Positions 1-9,060 of a stretch of DNA of 64,000 bases are shown piece by piece (position 1 is the first letter of the stretch; every line of letters starts with the position of its first letter). The position numbers were made by a program, and so were the translations under genes. The stretch is from Shewanella sp. 1CM18E. GTDB taxonomy: Bacteria > Pseudomonadota > Gammaproteobacteria > Enterobacterales > Shewanellaceae. The notes below the pieces were generated by a model. It saw only the letters and a list, made by a program, of their open reading frames with translations, was not told the DNA's origin and did no database searches. Location: the NCBI RefSeq assembly GCF_023161665.1, contig NZ_JALNTW010000001.1, positions 355,061 to 419,060 on the forward strand, written 5' to 3'.

Positions 1-2047
1 TAAGCTGTTGCCAAGCAGAAAACCCATTTAACGGCGGCGCGGTGAACTCTAGCGCTTGTTCATCGCTGTTAAGCATTAGTAGCAGTGCTTGCTCACCAGT
101 CTCAATTGCATCTAACTCTCCGCGCAGCACAAGACTTAAGCTGCGAGTTTGCCCCTCAGCCCATAACACCTTGCTCATCGGCTCGCCTTGGCGGCAAAAC
201 CAATCTAATAACGGTGAGTTATCTTGAGTATTGTTATGAATGTAACGCGGATAACAAAGCGCCTTAAAACGCTTTCTTAGACTAATCAGATTCTGGGTGA
301 ACTTAACGAGTTGTTGCTGCTCTGCACTGTGTTGCCAATTTAGCCAAGTCAGCGGATTATCTTGACAGTAAGCATTATTATTACCTTGCTGACTATGAGC
401 AAACTCATCGCCTGCCAGCAACATAGGCACGCCTTGAGATAACAATAAAGTGGTGAGTAAATTTCGAGATTGCCGTTGCCGCAAACGAATAATATCCGCC
501 TGCTCGGTTGGCCCTTCAACGCCATGGTTATGGCTAAAATTCTCTTGGTGACCGTCGCGGTTATCTTCACCATTGGCTAAGTTATGTCGCTCGCTAAAGC
601 TGAGCAAATCATACAAGGTAAAGCCGTCATGACTGGTGATAAAGTTGATGCTAGCACTCGGGCTTCGGCCGGAATGTTCAAACAGATCGCTAGAGCCATG
701 AATTCTACGAGCAAACTCTGGCAACATGCCAAAGTCACCGCGCCAAAAGCGCCTTAATGTATCACGGTATCTATCATTCCACTCACTCCAGCCCTGCGGA
801 TAAGCACCAAGTTGATAACCTCCAGGGCCAATATCCCAAGGCTCGGCAATTAACTTCACTCGGCTTAATATCGGGTCTTGAGCTATTGCATCAAAAAAGC
901 CTGCGCCAGCGTCAAAACCATAAGACTCGCGCCCAAGCGTACTGGCTAAATCAAAGCGGAAACCATCTACGCCCATCACTTCAACCCAGTAGCGTAGTGA
1001 GTCCATCACTAACTGCAACACGCGAGGGTGACTAATGTTTAAGGTATTGCCACAGCCAGTATCATTGATATAAAAGCGTTTATCATTACTTTGCAGGCGG
1101 TAATAACTCAGGTTATCAATGCCTTTAAAACTCAAACTTGGCCCAAAATGATTGCCTTCAGCAGTATGGTTATAAACAACATCTAATATGACTTCGATGC
1201 CAGCCTGATGCAGTTTACTTACCATTTGGCGAAACTCATCGATATTGGCGTGGCTTAAATAGCCGCTATGAGGCGCAAAAAAACCTAGACTGTTGTAGCC
1301 CCAGTAATTGCTTAAGTCTTTGTTTTGTAAAAATGCTTCAGAGATAAAACTGTGAACAGGTAGTAATTCAACAGCAGTAACCCCAAGCTGGATTAAATAT
1401 TCAAGCGACTGTTGCTCTACTAGGCCTAAAAAAGTGCCTTGATACCGCGGTGCAACTTTAGGATGTTGCTGGGTAAACCCTTTTACATGCAGCTCATAAA
1501 TAATGCTCTCAGCTATTGGTGTAGGCATTGGCGCTAACGTCGCATTAGCCAAGTTAGCAGATTGACTTGGGTTCTCGGTAAATTGCCCTCTTTGCAAAGG
1601 CACGATTGGGGTTAAGTGACTAACATCGACGACTTTACATTTAGGCATGAACTCACTGTTATCACGCAGATCCAGTGATAGGTCCCCATCGCTACTGGTC
1701 TTATCATATGCATAGTGACTATCGTGCTCTACAAATTGTCCAACCCACTGCTTAGCATAAGGGTCGAGTAACAATTTATGTGGATTAAAACGATGGCCAG
1801 AATGCGGCTCATATAGACCATCGACGCGATAACCGTATACTTGGCCTGCTTCGATGCCTGTTAAAAACCCATGCCAAACCTGCTGCGTGTTTTGCTCAAG
1901 CACAATTTGCTGGGTTTCAAAATGGCCGCTACGGTCAAATAAACACAAAGTCACCTTAGTGGCATTAGCTGAAAACAGCGCAAAATTAACTCCGCCACCT
2001 TCAACAGTTGCCCCTAATGGGTAAGGCTTGCCAGCTAGTACCCGCAT
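1..2047 (-). CDS. glgX: Glycogen debranching enzyme GlgX (3' end cut off by the window edge)
   Basis: Isoamylase-type GH13 enzyme that hydrolyses alpha-1,6 branches of glycogen or limit dextrins. Reading back from the ATG at 2047, the protein begins MRVLAGKPYPLGA and has an N-terminal CBM48-like beta-sandwich followed by the catalytic barrel. Visible catalytic blocks are GFRFDLAS (nucleophile Asp), LIAEPWDIG (acid/base Glu) and ITSHDGFTLYDL (transition-state His-Asp). The frame stays open to base 1, so about 680 residues are present and only a short C-terminus is missing. The ATG lies 3 bases after the glgB stop, so translation is probably coupled. It is the third gene of the malQ-glgB-glgX cluster. 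Confidence 0.95.
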   Translation of the reverse strand, partial: MRVLAGKPYPLGATVEGGGVNFALFSANATKVTLCLFDRSGHFETQQIVLEQNTQQVWHGFLTGIEAGQVYGYRVDGLYEPHSGHRFNPHKLLLDPYAKQWVGQFVEHDSHYAYDKTSSDGDLSLDLRDNSEFMPKCKVVDVSHLTPIVPLQRGQFTENPSQSANLANATLAPMPTPIAESIIYELHVKGFTQQHPKVAPRYQGTFLGLVEQQSLEYLIQLGVTAVELLPVHSFISEAFLQNKDLSNYWGYNSLGFFAPHSGYLSHANIDEFRQMVSKLHQAGIEVILDVVYNHTAEGNHFGPSLSFKGIDNLSYYRLQSNDKRFYINDTGCGNTLNISHPRVLQLVMDSLRYWVEVMGVDGFRFDLASTLGRESYGFDAGAGFFDAIAQDPILSRVKLIAEPWDIGPGGYQLGAYPQGWSEWNDRYRDTLRRFWRGDFGMLPEFARRIHGSSDLFEHSGRSPSASINFITSHDGFTLYDLLSFSERHNLANGEDNRDGHQENFSHNHGVEGPTEQADIIRLRQRQSRNLLTTLLLSQGVPMLLAGDEFAHSQQGNNNAYCQDNPLTWLNWQHSAEQQQLVKFTQNLISLRKRFKALCYPRYIHNNTQDNSPLLDWFCRQGEPMSKVLWAEGQTRSLSLVLRGELDAIETGEQALLLMLNSDEQALEFTAPPLNGFSAWQQL

Positions 2048-2050
2048 TAG

Positions 2051-4291
2051 TTAGCCTTTACCTAGCACTAGGCATGATAGTGGCGCGACGGTGATCTCTG
2101 CGCTGTAATCAAAGCCTTGATAAGACTGTTTTTGTGAACAAATCACGCCATTGTTGCCCACATTGCTGCCACTATAAGCTTCACTGTCGCTATTTAATAG
2201 CTCAATATAATCATCACCATCTGGCAGGCCGATACGAAAACCCTGATGCACCTCTGGCGTCATATTAATAATGAAAATCACCGGTGTATCGCTATCAGTA
2301 GATTTGCGCATAAAGCTTAAAATGCAGGCTTTATCATTATTGCAATCTAACCACTGAAAACCTGATGGCTCGCCATCTTCTAGCCAAAGCTCTGGCGTTG
2401 ACTGATAAAGTTTATTGAGATCTTTAAGCCATAATTGCATGCCTTGATGGGGTGCATATTGCAGTAAGTGCCAATCTAAGCTCTTGTTGTGATCCCACTC
2501 GTCTCGCTGGGCAAACTCATTACCCATAAACAGCAATTTCTTACCTGGGTGTCCCCACATAAAGCCGTAATAAGCTCTGAGTGTGGCAAACTTCTGCCAA
2601 TCATCATTAGGTATTTTATGTAGCAGCGAGCCCTTGCCATGCACCACTTCATCATGGCTTAAAGACAGGATAAATTGCTCGGTATATTGATACACCAAGC
2701 TAAAAGTCAGCTCTTGGTGATGATGGCTTCGATAGATAGGGTCGCGTTTAAGGTAACCTAAGCTGTCATTCATCCAGCCCATATTCCACTTAAAACCAAA
2801 ACCCAGGTTTTGTGACGATTGATGTTCATTATCGCCAATCATATGGGTCACACCCGGCCAAGCGGTTGACTCCTCGGCGATGATACAAACGCCGGGAAAA
2901 GCTTGGTACATACGCTGATTAAGCGTTTGTAAAAAGCTAATTGCTGCGAGGTTTTCGCGGCCACCATATTGATTCGGTAACCATTGACCCGGCTCACGGC
3001 TGTAATCGAGATAAAGCATCGAAGATACGGCATCAAGCCTTAAGCCGTCAAAATGAAACTCACTAAGCCAGTAATGAGCATTACTTAACAAATAGCTTTG
3101 CACTTCTCCGCGACCATAGTTGTAGATCAAGGTATCCCAATCAGGATGTTCACCTTGGCGCGGATCGTTATGCTCATATAAGCAACTGCCATCAAACTGA
3201 GTAAGCCCATGGGGGTCTTTAGGAAAATGCGCTGCCACCCAATCTAAAATCACCGCGATGCCCGCTTGGTGGCAAGCATCGATAAAGGCTTTAAGGCCAT
3301 TCGCATCACCAAAGCGATGACTCGGTGCGTATAAACCGACAGGCTGATATCCCCAAGAGCCATCAAATGGATACTCGCTAATAGGCATTAATTGCAGATG
3401 GGTAAAGCCCATTTCGACAACATAAGGCACTAACTGCTCGATTAAATCTTGATAATTTAAGTACTGCTCACCGTTATCACCTTTGCGACGCCACGATGCT
3501 AAATGCACTTCGTAGATAGACATGGGAGCTTGGTGCCATTGCACTTTTTTACGTGCGCTAAGCCACTTGCTATCTTGCCATTGATACTCATTAGGATAAG
3601 GTACTAGCGAAGCATTACTCGGCGCCTCTTGCATGGCTTTAGCATAAGGGTCTGACTTTTCTAACCGCTGATTATTAGCGGTAATAATTTCAAACTTATA
3701 GTGCTGATTAGCCTCTGCATTGGGTAAAAATATTTCCCATAAGCCACTCGCTAAATGCTGACGCATAACATGGGCGGCGCCATCCCAATGGTTAAAATCT
3801 CCTAGCAATGAAACCCGTTTAGCATTGGGTGCCCACACACAAAAATGTACTCCTGTAACACCTTGAGTCTCGCGCCAATTAGCGCCTAAAAACTGGTAAG
3901 CCTGCAGTTGCAGACCTTCATTAAACAGGTAGGTATCATCTTCAGATAACAGACTTGCGAACTGGTATGGATCAACAATATCTTGCTGACTTAATGGATA
4001 TTCAACCCTTAGCTTATATAAAAAAGGTTTGACTCGGCGCCCCATAATGCCACTGAATAAACCTTGCTCGTTACTTTGCTCTAAGCTGGCAATTTTGCGA
4101 CCGGTTTTATAACAAATCACATCAACCTTAAGTGCACCGCGCAAAAAGCATCTCACACTCAATGCTTTACCTTGATTAATCGAGTGCATACCAAGTAGCC
4201 CAAACACATCAATATATTCACTGTTAAGCAGCGCTATATCGACACCGTTTTGAAATTCCGGAGCATTTTGAGTCATTGCTATCGAGTCCAT
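2051..4291 (-). CDS. glgB: 1,4-alpha-glucan branching enzyme
   Basis: Transfers a segment of an alpha-1,4 glucan chain to a C6 hydroxyl, creating the alpha-1,6 branches of glycogen. It is 746 residues, the usual length of proteobacterial GlgB, with two N-terminal beta-sandwich modules before the GH13 barrel ([22 protein letters not shown] marks the CBM48). Catalytic blocks are [13 protein letters not shown] (Asp nucleophile), [13 protein letters not shown] (Glu acid) and [14 protein letters not shown] (His-Asp). It sits 67 bases after malQ and 3 bases before glgX on the same strand, which fits one operon. The first ATG is used; a second ATG five codons later is possible. Confidence 0.96.
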   Translation of the reverse strand: MDSIAMTQNAPEFQNGVDIALLNSEYIDVFGLLGMHSINQGKALSVRCFLRGALKVDVICYKTGRKIASLEQSNEQGLFSGIMGRRVKPFLYKLRVEYPLSQQDIVDPYQFASLLSEDDTYLFNEGLQLQAYQFLGANWRETQGVTGVHFCVWAPNAKRVSLLGDFNHWDGAAHVMRQHLASGLWEIFLPNAEANQHYKFEIITANNQRLEKSDPYAKAMQEAPSNASLVPYPNEYQWQDSKWLSARKKVQWHQAPMSIYEVHLASWRRKGDNGEQYLNYQDLIEQLVPYVVEMGFTHLQLMPISEYPFDGSWGYQPVGLYAPSHRFGDANGLKAFIDACHQAGIAVILDWVAAHFPKDPHGLTQFDGSCLYEHNDPRQGEHPDWDTLIYNYGRGEVQSYLLSNAHYWLSEFHFDGLRLDAVSSMLYLDYSREPGQWLPNQYGGRENLAAISFLQTLNQRMYQAFPGVCIIAEESTAWPGVTHMIGDNEHQSSQNLGFGFKWNMGWMNDSLGYLKRDPIYRSHHHQELTFSLVYQYTEQFILSLSHDEVVHGKGSLLHKIPNDDWQKFATLRAYYGFMWGHPGKKLLFMGNEFAQRDEWDHNKSLDWHLLQYAPHQGMQLWLKDLNKLYQSTPELWLEDGEPSGFQWLDCNNDKACILSFMRKSTDSDTPVIFIINMTPEVHQGFRIGLPDGDDYIELLNSDSEAYSGSNVGNNGVICSQKQSYQGFDYSAEITVAPLSCLVLGKG

Positions 4292-4358
4292 AAAAGTTTA
4301 TCCATATCAGTCCGTGATGGTGTTATGAGCGCCAATCTTCCTAGCGCTCGCCAAATTT

Positions 4359-6596
4359 TTATCTGTCTACTTCTGCGCGGCTGGCTGCTAACTGCTGCAT
4401 CAGCAACTTCACTTCATCATCATTGATGATTTGTGTGAGCGTTTTCGGTAACCGTCGCTGCCAATTGGGGTATTCGTGCCAAGTCCCCGGCACATTCACG
4501 CTTAAACGCTCTTGAATGAGATCGCAAAGCTGCACGCTAAATAGCTCAGCCTTGCCTGTGGCACATACCTGTATCCATGCCGACAACAAGGCCTGATAAT
4601 CAACATTGTCTAGAGTGCTAGTCGCATCAAGCTGGTTATGGGCAATAACTAGGTTCAATAGCTGCTGTTTGTCTTCAGCACGCTCAGCCTGCAACTGAGA
4701 TAACGTCTGCTCATCAGCAATAAGCTCAAGGCTGCGACGCAAAGTAAGATCAGCTCCTGTCCACCAGGCAGCAAGTGTGGGCACGTCATGATTGGCTAAC
4801 ATCATTAAGCAGTGTGGCTTGTATTGTTTTGGCTCGGTGAACTGCTGTTGCTGCTTATTGAAATAAAACAGCTGATTCGACAGCACCCCAGCAGACTCGA
4901 GGCAAGTAACGATTTCAGCTGGAATAATGCCAAGATCTTCGCCAATAATTCGGCAGCGTGCACGCTGGCTTTCAATGCATAAAATTGCCATCAAACTATC
5001 AAGCGGATAATAAACATAAGCACCGCCACCCAACTCAGGATTATTAGGCCACCACCAAAGGCGTAATAGCGACATAACATGATCGATACGCAGCGCCCCG
5101 CAGGACTGCATATTGCGTCTAAGTAGATTGATAAAATACTGATAGCTATGTTGTTTGAGGGCTATTGGGTCAAGTGGTACTAAGCCCCAATTTTGACCTT
5201 GTGGCGCAAATCTATCTGGCGGTGCACCAATACTTGCATGGGTGCAAAACAGCTCTGGATGACTTGCCACTTCACTACCGCTAGCAGATACACCGACAGC
5301 AAGATCTCGCACTAAACCAATCGACATCTGTTGCTGCTTTGCATGCAGTTGGCACTTTGCCAATTGCTGCTCGGCAACAAACTGCAAATAAGCAAAAAAC
5401 TCTGCAGGAGGATTATCAAAACTGTTTAAATTGGCGCTAGCTTTTACTTGCTGCAAACAAAACTGAGTCAGCGGCTCACCCTGCTCTGCAATAAAATCTT
5501 TAAACTGCTGCGCTCTTTGGCTATTGCAATTAAGCTGCTTTAAGCAAAATTGCAGATAGAGCTGTTGCAACACATGGTACTTACAAAAACTCACCTCAGT
5601 GTAATTTAGCCAATCTGATTGATTGAGGAGCTTTTTGAGTGCTGATAATGAATCAATAGCCTCCAAATCGCTATTTTCAAGCTGAGATAAAATGCCGTCA
5701 AACTTTGACAAACTGCTAAGTAACTGCGGTAGGTCAATATCGTTAAACTCGGCGACTTGCTCTAAATTGATATACAGTGGGTTTAGCCGCCGTCTGTCAT
5801 CAGGGCTATAAGGGCTAGCCTCCTCTGGAGTACTGATACTGAGCGCATGTAACGGATTTAATAAGATAAACGCCGCTTTTTGAGTGGCGGCTAGATCAAT
5901 TAATTGCAGCAAGTCACCAAAATCACCTATCCCCCACTGGTTTTCACTGCGCAAACTATAAAGCTGTACACTTATTCCCCATTCTTTAGTGGCTTGTTGA
6001 TTTGGGAGCACTCTTTGGTAGGTTTTACTAGGTGCAACCAACCAAGTTCCGCTTATCTGTTTATCGGTGCTTTCTTTGCTATAGCCACTGATTGAAACTT
6101 GATGATAACCAAAACCAATATGCGGCAGCTCTGAGCCGCAAACATCGGCAGAGATCTGCAATTGATAGTGCAGGTAGATTTGAGCATCGATTCGATAATC
6201 ACCCACAACTCGGCAGTGAGAGTGATGACTTGCATTAATAGCAAACTGATAGCACTCGCCGCTTTCAAGCTGCAGCTTAATCTCAACTTGCTGCTGTAAA
6301 TTATCGGGGAGGTAAAAATCAAGGGTTAACTGCTCGATATTACAATGCTGAAACGGAGGCAGTGCTTGAGTCCATGGCATAGCATCAAGCTGAAAATTGC
6401 GCTTAGCGATGGATTCTTCAGACTGTAATAACTCGGTAGCAGTGCTTAAACTGTCGGGCTGGTTTGCATCAACTTGGGTTAACATGCAGGTTAGCACTCC
6501 TAACCTGTCAGCGTCACTGATGCGAACATACTCACCATTGCAATCGTTAAACTCAATGGCAACGCCTTGCAAATACAGTAACTTATCTAATCCCAT
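4359..6596 (-). CDS. malQ: 4-alpha-glucanotransferase (amylomaltase)
   Basis: Cytoplasmic GH77 enzyme that disproportionates maltodextrins by moving glucan chains from one 1,4-glucan to another. About 745 residues, typical for the long enterobacterial-type MalQ with an N-terminal extension. GH77 signatures include WGIGDFGDL, SPYSPDDRRRLNPLYI, the catalytic block LRIDHVMSLLRLWW (Asp nucleophile), IIGEDLGIIP (Glu acid) and ANHDVPTLAAWW. The ATG at 6596 is preferred over an in-frame GTG at 6605 because an AAGGG ribosome site lies 8 bases before the ATG. It is the first gene of the cluster with glgB and glgX, suggesting handling of linear dextrins next to branching and debranching. Confidence 0.93.
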   Translation of the reverse strand: MGLDKLLYLQGVAIEFNDCNGEYVRISDADRLGVLTCMLTQVDANQPDSLSTATELLQSEESIAKRNFQLDAMPWTQALPPFQHCNIEQLTLDFYLPDNLQQQVEIKLQLESGECYQFAINASHHSHCRVVGDYRIDAQIYLHYQLQISADVCGSELPHIGFGYHQVSISGYSKESTDKQISGTWLVAPSKTYQRVLPNQQATKEWGISVQLYSLRSENQWGIGDFGDLLQLIDLAATQKAAFILLNPLHALSISTPEEASPYSPDDRRRLNPLYINLEQVAEFNDIDLPQLLSSLSKFDGILSQLENSDLEAIDSLSALKKLLNQSDWLNYTEVSFCKYHVLQQLYLQFCLKQLNCNSQRAQQFKDFIAEQGEPLTQFCLQQVKASANLNSFDNPPAEFFAYLQFVAEQQLAKCQLHAKQQQMSIGLVRDLAVGVSASGSEVASHPELFCTHASIGAPPDRFAPQGQNWGLVPLDPIALKQHSYQYFINLLRRNMQSCGALRIDHVMSLLRLWWWPNNPELGGGAYVYYPLDSLMAILCIESQRARCRIIGEDLGIIPAEIVTCLESAGVLSNQLFYFNKQQQQFTEPKQYKPHCLMMLANHDVPTLAAWWTGADLTLRRSLELIADEQTLSQLQAERAEDKQQLLNLVIAHNQLDATSTLDNVDYQALLSAWIQVCATGKAELFSVQLCDLIQERLSVNVPGTWHEYPNWQRRLPKTLTQIINDDEVKLLMQQLAASRAEVDR

Positions 6597-7104
6597 ATCC
6601 GTCACCCTTGCACTTGGCTATTCCAGCCCTGAATAGAGCAGTTACCATGCCAATTACAAATAACAATATAGAGACAGTTTTATTTCAAAATTATTAAATA
6701 TTTTACCCCTTTAAAATCAAGAGGCTAAACCAGAATGTAAATTATCAAGCGTTTAAAACAAACAAGTAAAAACCTTAGCCGCTTGCACTAAATTAGCGCA
6801 AACTAAACCCATGATAGTGCATGAGAATTTACATTGGCGGATAAACTCATTATTTAGTACTAGTTAACAGCTAATTTATTAGTTTATTTCACTATTTAAC
6901 TAACCAAAACAGTGCGGGCAGCTAAAAACACCTTGTTTATGTCATAAAATTACAGAATTAGTAATACAGATCCAACTTTCGCTCTATATTTAGCTAAGTC
7001 GGTGTTTTTCTTGAGCTAGATCACACCTTTAAAGTCGCAGTATTGGTACTTTAATTACCAGAAAAGATAACAACTTTTAACATTAAGCGTAATAGGTGAT
7101 TCTT
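6597..7104. other. Divergent intergenic region malQ / alcohol dehydrogenase
   Basis: About 500 AT-rich bases with no convincing open frame. It should hold the promoters of the leftward glycogen cluster and the rightward dehydrogenase. The only strong motif seen is the CRP/FNR-like site at 7010-7025. Confidence 0.6.
7010..7025. promoter_or_regulatory. CRP/FNR-like binding site upstream of the alcohol dehydrogenase
   Basis: The 16-mer CTTGAGCTAGATCACA matches 13 of 16 positions of the symmetrical CRP consensus TGTGATCTAGATCACA. It also keeps TTGA-N6-ATCA, the half-site pattern of FNR (EtrA in Shewanella). It lies about 80 bases before the dehydrogenase start, a reasonable activator position. 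Which of the two regulators binds cannot be settled from sequence. Confidence 0.55.
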
Positions 7105-8253
7105 ATGGCTGCTAAATTTTTTATCCCATCTGTCAATATCTTAGGGCAAAATGCTGTTACAGAAGCGATTGGTGACATTAAGTCTCTTGGCTTTAAAAAT
7201 GCATTAATTGTTACAGATAAACCTCTAGTTGAAATTGGCCTTGTCGCTCAAGTCGTAGATAAGTTAGCTAGCAACGAAATTAACGCCGTAGTCTTTGATG
7301 GAGTGCAACCTAACCCAACAGTCGGTAATGTTGAAGCAGGCCTTGAGATCTTAACCGCCAACAACTGTGATTTTGTTATTTCTCTAGGTGGTGGCTCACC
7401 TCACGATTGCGCTAAAGGTATCGCACTGGTTGCCACCAATGGCGGCAGCATTAAGGATTATGAAGGTTTAGATGTTTCAACTAAGCCTCAACTGCCACTA
7501 GTAGCAATCAACACCACAGCGGGTACTGCAAGTGAGATGACCCGTTTTTGCATCATTACCGATGAAGAACGTCACATCAAAATGGCCATTGTAGATAAGA
7601 ACACCACGCCAATTTTATCAGTCAACGATCCTGAGCTTATGCTCCTTAAACCTGCAGGGCTCACTGCAGCTACAGGTATGGACGCGCTCACTCACGCAGT
7701 TGAAGCTTATGTTTCTATTGCTGCAAACCCAATTACCGATGCATGTGCAATTAAAGCCATTGAGCTAATTAAAGGTAACTTAGTAGAAGCTGTGGATAAT
7801 GGCCAAAGCATTGAAGCTCGTGACCAAATGGCATACGCCCAGTTCCTAGCAGGTATGGCATTTAACAACGCAAGCCTTGGCTATGTGCATGCAATGGCGC
7901 ATCAACTTGGTGGCTTCTACGACCTACCACACGGTGTTTGTAACGCACTATTACTGCCACATGTACAAGCTTACAACGCGCAAGTTGTGCCAGGTCGCCT
8001 AAAAGATGTGGCAAAAGCTATGGGTGTTGATGTAACAGCGCTTACAGACGAGCAAGGTGCACAAGCTGCAATTGAGGCAATAAAGCAGCTATCTGTTGCG
8101 GTCAATATCCCTGCGAACCTAACTGAACTAGGCGTAAAAGCAGAAGATATCCCAACACTTGCTGATAATGCACTTAAAGATGCTTGTGGTTTTACTAACC
8201 CTAAGCAAGCAACTCACGAAGAGATCTGCCAAATCTTTACTAATGCGCTTTAA
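7105..8253 (+). CDS. Iron-containing alcohol dehydrogenase (AdhB/YiaY type)
   Basis: Group III NAD-dependent alcohol dehydrogenase interconverting primary alcohols and aldehydes in the cytoplasm. It has 382 residues, typical of the family. The nucleotide-binding loop [11 protein letters not shown] is near residue 95; metal ligands are expected in [14 protein letters not shown] and in the [20 protein letters not shown] block. The ATG at 7105 is chosen over GTG at 7096 because the AGGTG just upstream is a ribosome site at the right spacing and the protein then begins [11 protein letters not shown] as in relatives. It is a single-gene unit with a terminator at 8336. The upstream CRP/FNR-like site suggests induction under oxygen or carbon limitation. 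Confidence 0.94.
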   Translation: MAAKFFIPSVNILGQNAVTEAIGDIKSLGFKNALIVTDKPLVEIGLVAQVVDKLASNEINAVVFDGVQPNPTVGNVEAGLEILTANNCDFVISLGGGSPHDCAKGIALVATNGGSIKDYEGLDVSTKPQLPLVAINTTAGTASEMTRFCIITDEERHIKMAIVDKNTTPILSVNDPELMLLKPAGLTAATGMDALTHAVEAYVSIAANPITDACAIKAIELIKGNLVEAVDNGQSIEARDQMAYAQFLAGMAFNNASLGYVHAMAHQLGGFYDLPHGVCNALLLPHVQAYNAQVVPGRLKDVAKAMGVDVTALTDEQGAQAAIEAIKQLSVAVNIPANLTELGVKAEDIPTLADNALKDACGFTNPKQATHEEICQIFTNAL

Positions 8254-8335
8254 TCCTGAGCTTAAACCCAGAACTTAAACCCAGAGCTTTAACTAGGCTT
8301 TCGGCTTATAAAGCAGCCTCTTATAAAAAACTCAA

Positions 8336-8366
8336 TAAAAAATGCTCGCTATAGGCGAGCATTTTT
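8336..8366 (+). terminator. Rho-independent terminator after the alcohol dehydrogenase
   Basis: Stem AATGCTCGC / GCGAGCATT with a short loop, followed by a T-run and preceded by an A-run. It could act in both directions. Confidence 0.85.
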
Positions 8367-8441
8367 GTATCTTTCTTAGTGACTAACTGTAAATAAAACA
8401 ATTAACTAAACTCTTTGACGTTATTTTATCCTGCTAATGGC

Positions 8442-8545
8442 GATACAAAGGGATACATATTTGGTATAATTGAGGGGTTCGCTTTTTCCCTGCAAAAGTT
8501 AAAGCAAGCTTTGAAGCCCACTCCTCGGAGTGGGTTTCTTCTTTC
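8442..8545 (+). ncRNA. Candidate small RNA with its own promoter and terminator
   Basis: A perfect TATAAT at 8465-8470 is preceded, 17 bases upstream, by a weak -35 (GATACA at 8442). Starting near 8477 and running about 70 bases, the sequence ends in a GC-rich hairpin (CCCACTCC/GGAGTGGG, 8517-8534) followed by a T-rich tail (TTTCTTCTTT). No open reading frame of useful size lies inside. The arrangement promoter, short leader, strong terminator suits a small RNA; no known family is recognised. Confidence 0.4.
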
Positions 8546-8646
8546 TGGCGCTAATCCCCGTAAAAATAACAGGCCTTTAGACAGTTGCTTATAATGCAAT
8601 CGACGACTAATAATCCTCTTTGATTGCCTTGTTATATATCATTTTG

Positions 8647-8907
8647 CTAAAGAATTTTCTTAGGCTCGGCAGCAAACCACATTATGAAACTGCAACTCTT
8701 ACAGGATAATAATGATGCGCTATCATTTGCCCAATCTAAATTGAGAAGAGTCATACCAGCCGTGTTTAATTGAGCGCTTCCCAATTCAAAATGACTATGG
8801 CCGCAATGAATACATTTAGCCTTTACTCCATTGATCTGATATTCATCGGAGTTAACGGCGTTTATAGCGCCTTGAAGTCCTTTACCAAGTTTAGAAAAGA
8901 ATGACAT
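8647..8907 (-). CDS. Small zinc-ribbon protein of unknown function
   Basis: An 86-residue protein with a clear ribosome site (CAAGGAGG seven bases before the ATG). Two Cys pairs, CIHCGH near residue 32 and CKSC near residue 69, form a likely zinc ribbon. The N-terminus MSFFSKLGKGLQGAINAV is amphipathic, and the C-terminal part is hydrophobic and aromatic. The function is not recognised. It stands alone between the candidate small RNA and the RND efflux genes, with no operon partner. Confidence 0.7.
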   Translation of the reverse strand: MSFFSKLGKGLQGAINAVNSDEYQINGVKAKCIHCGHSHFELGSAQLNTAGMTLLNLDWANDSASLLSCKSCSFIMWFAAEPKKIL

Positions 8908-9060
8908 TTGAAACCTCCTTGTACTACTACAGGTAAAGCCAATGAGTCGGGCTAAACCTTACCCAAAAAATAGCCAGACCTTAATAAACTCAGGCCTAGC
9001 TACATTTTAGCGTTAACCATATTTCTAGTTAACAGTATTTATCGCTCTCTGTATTAGCGC

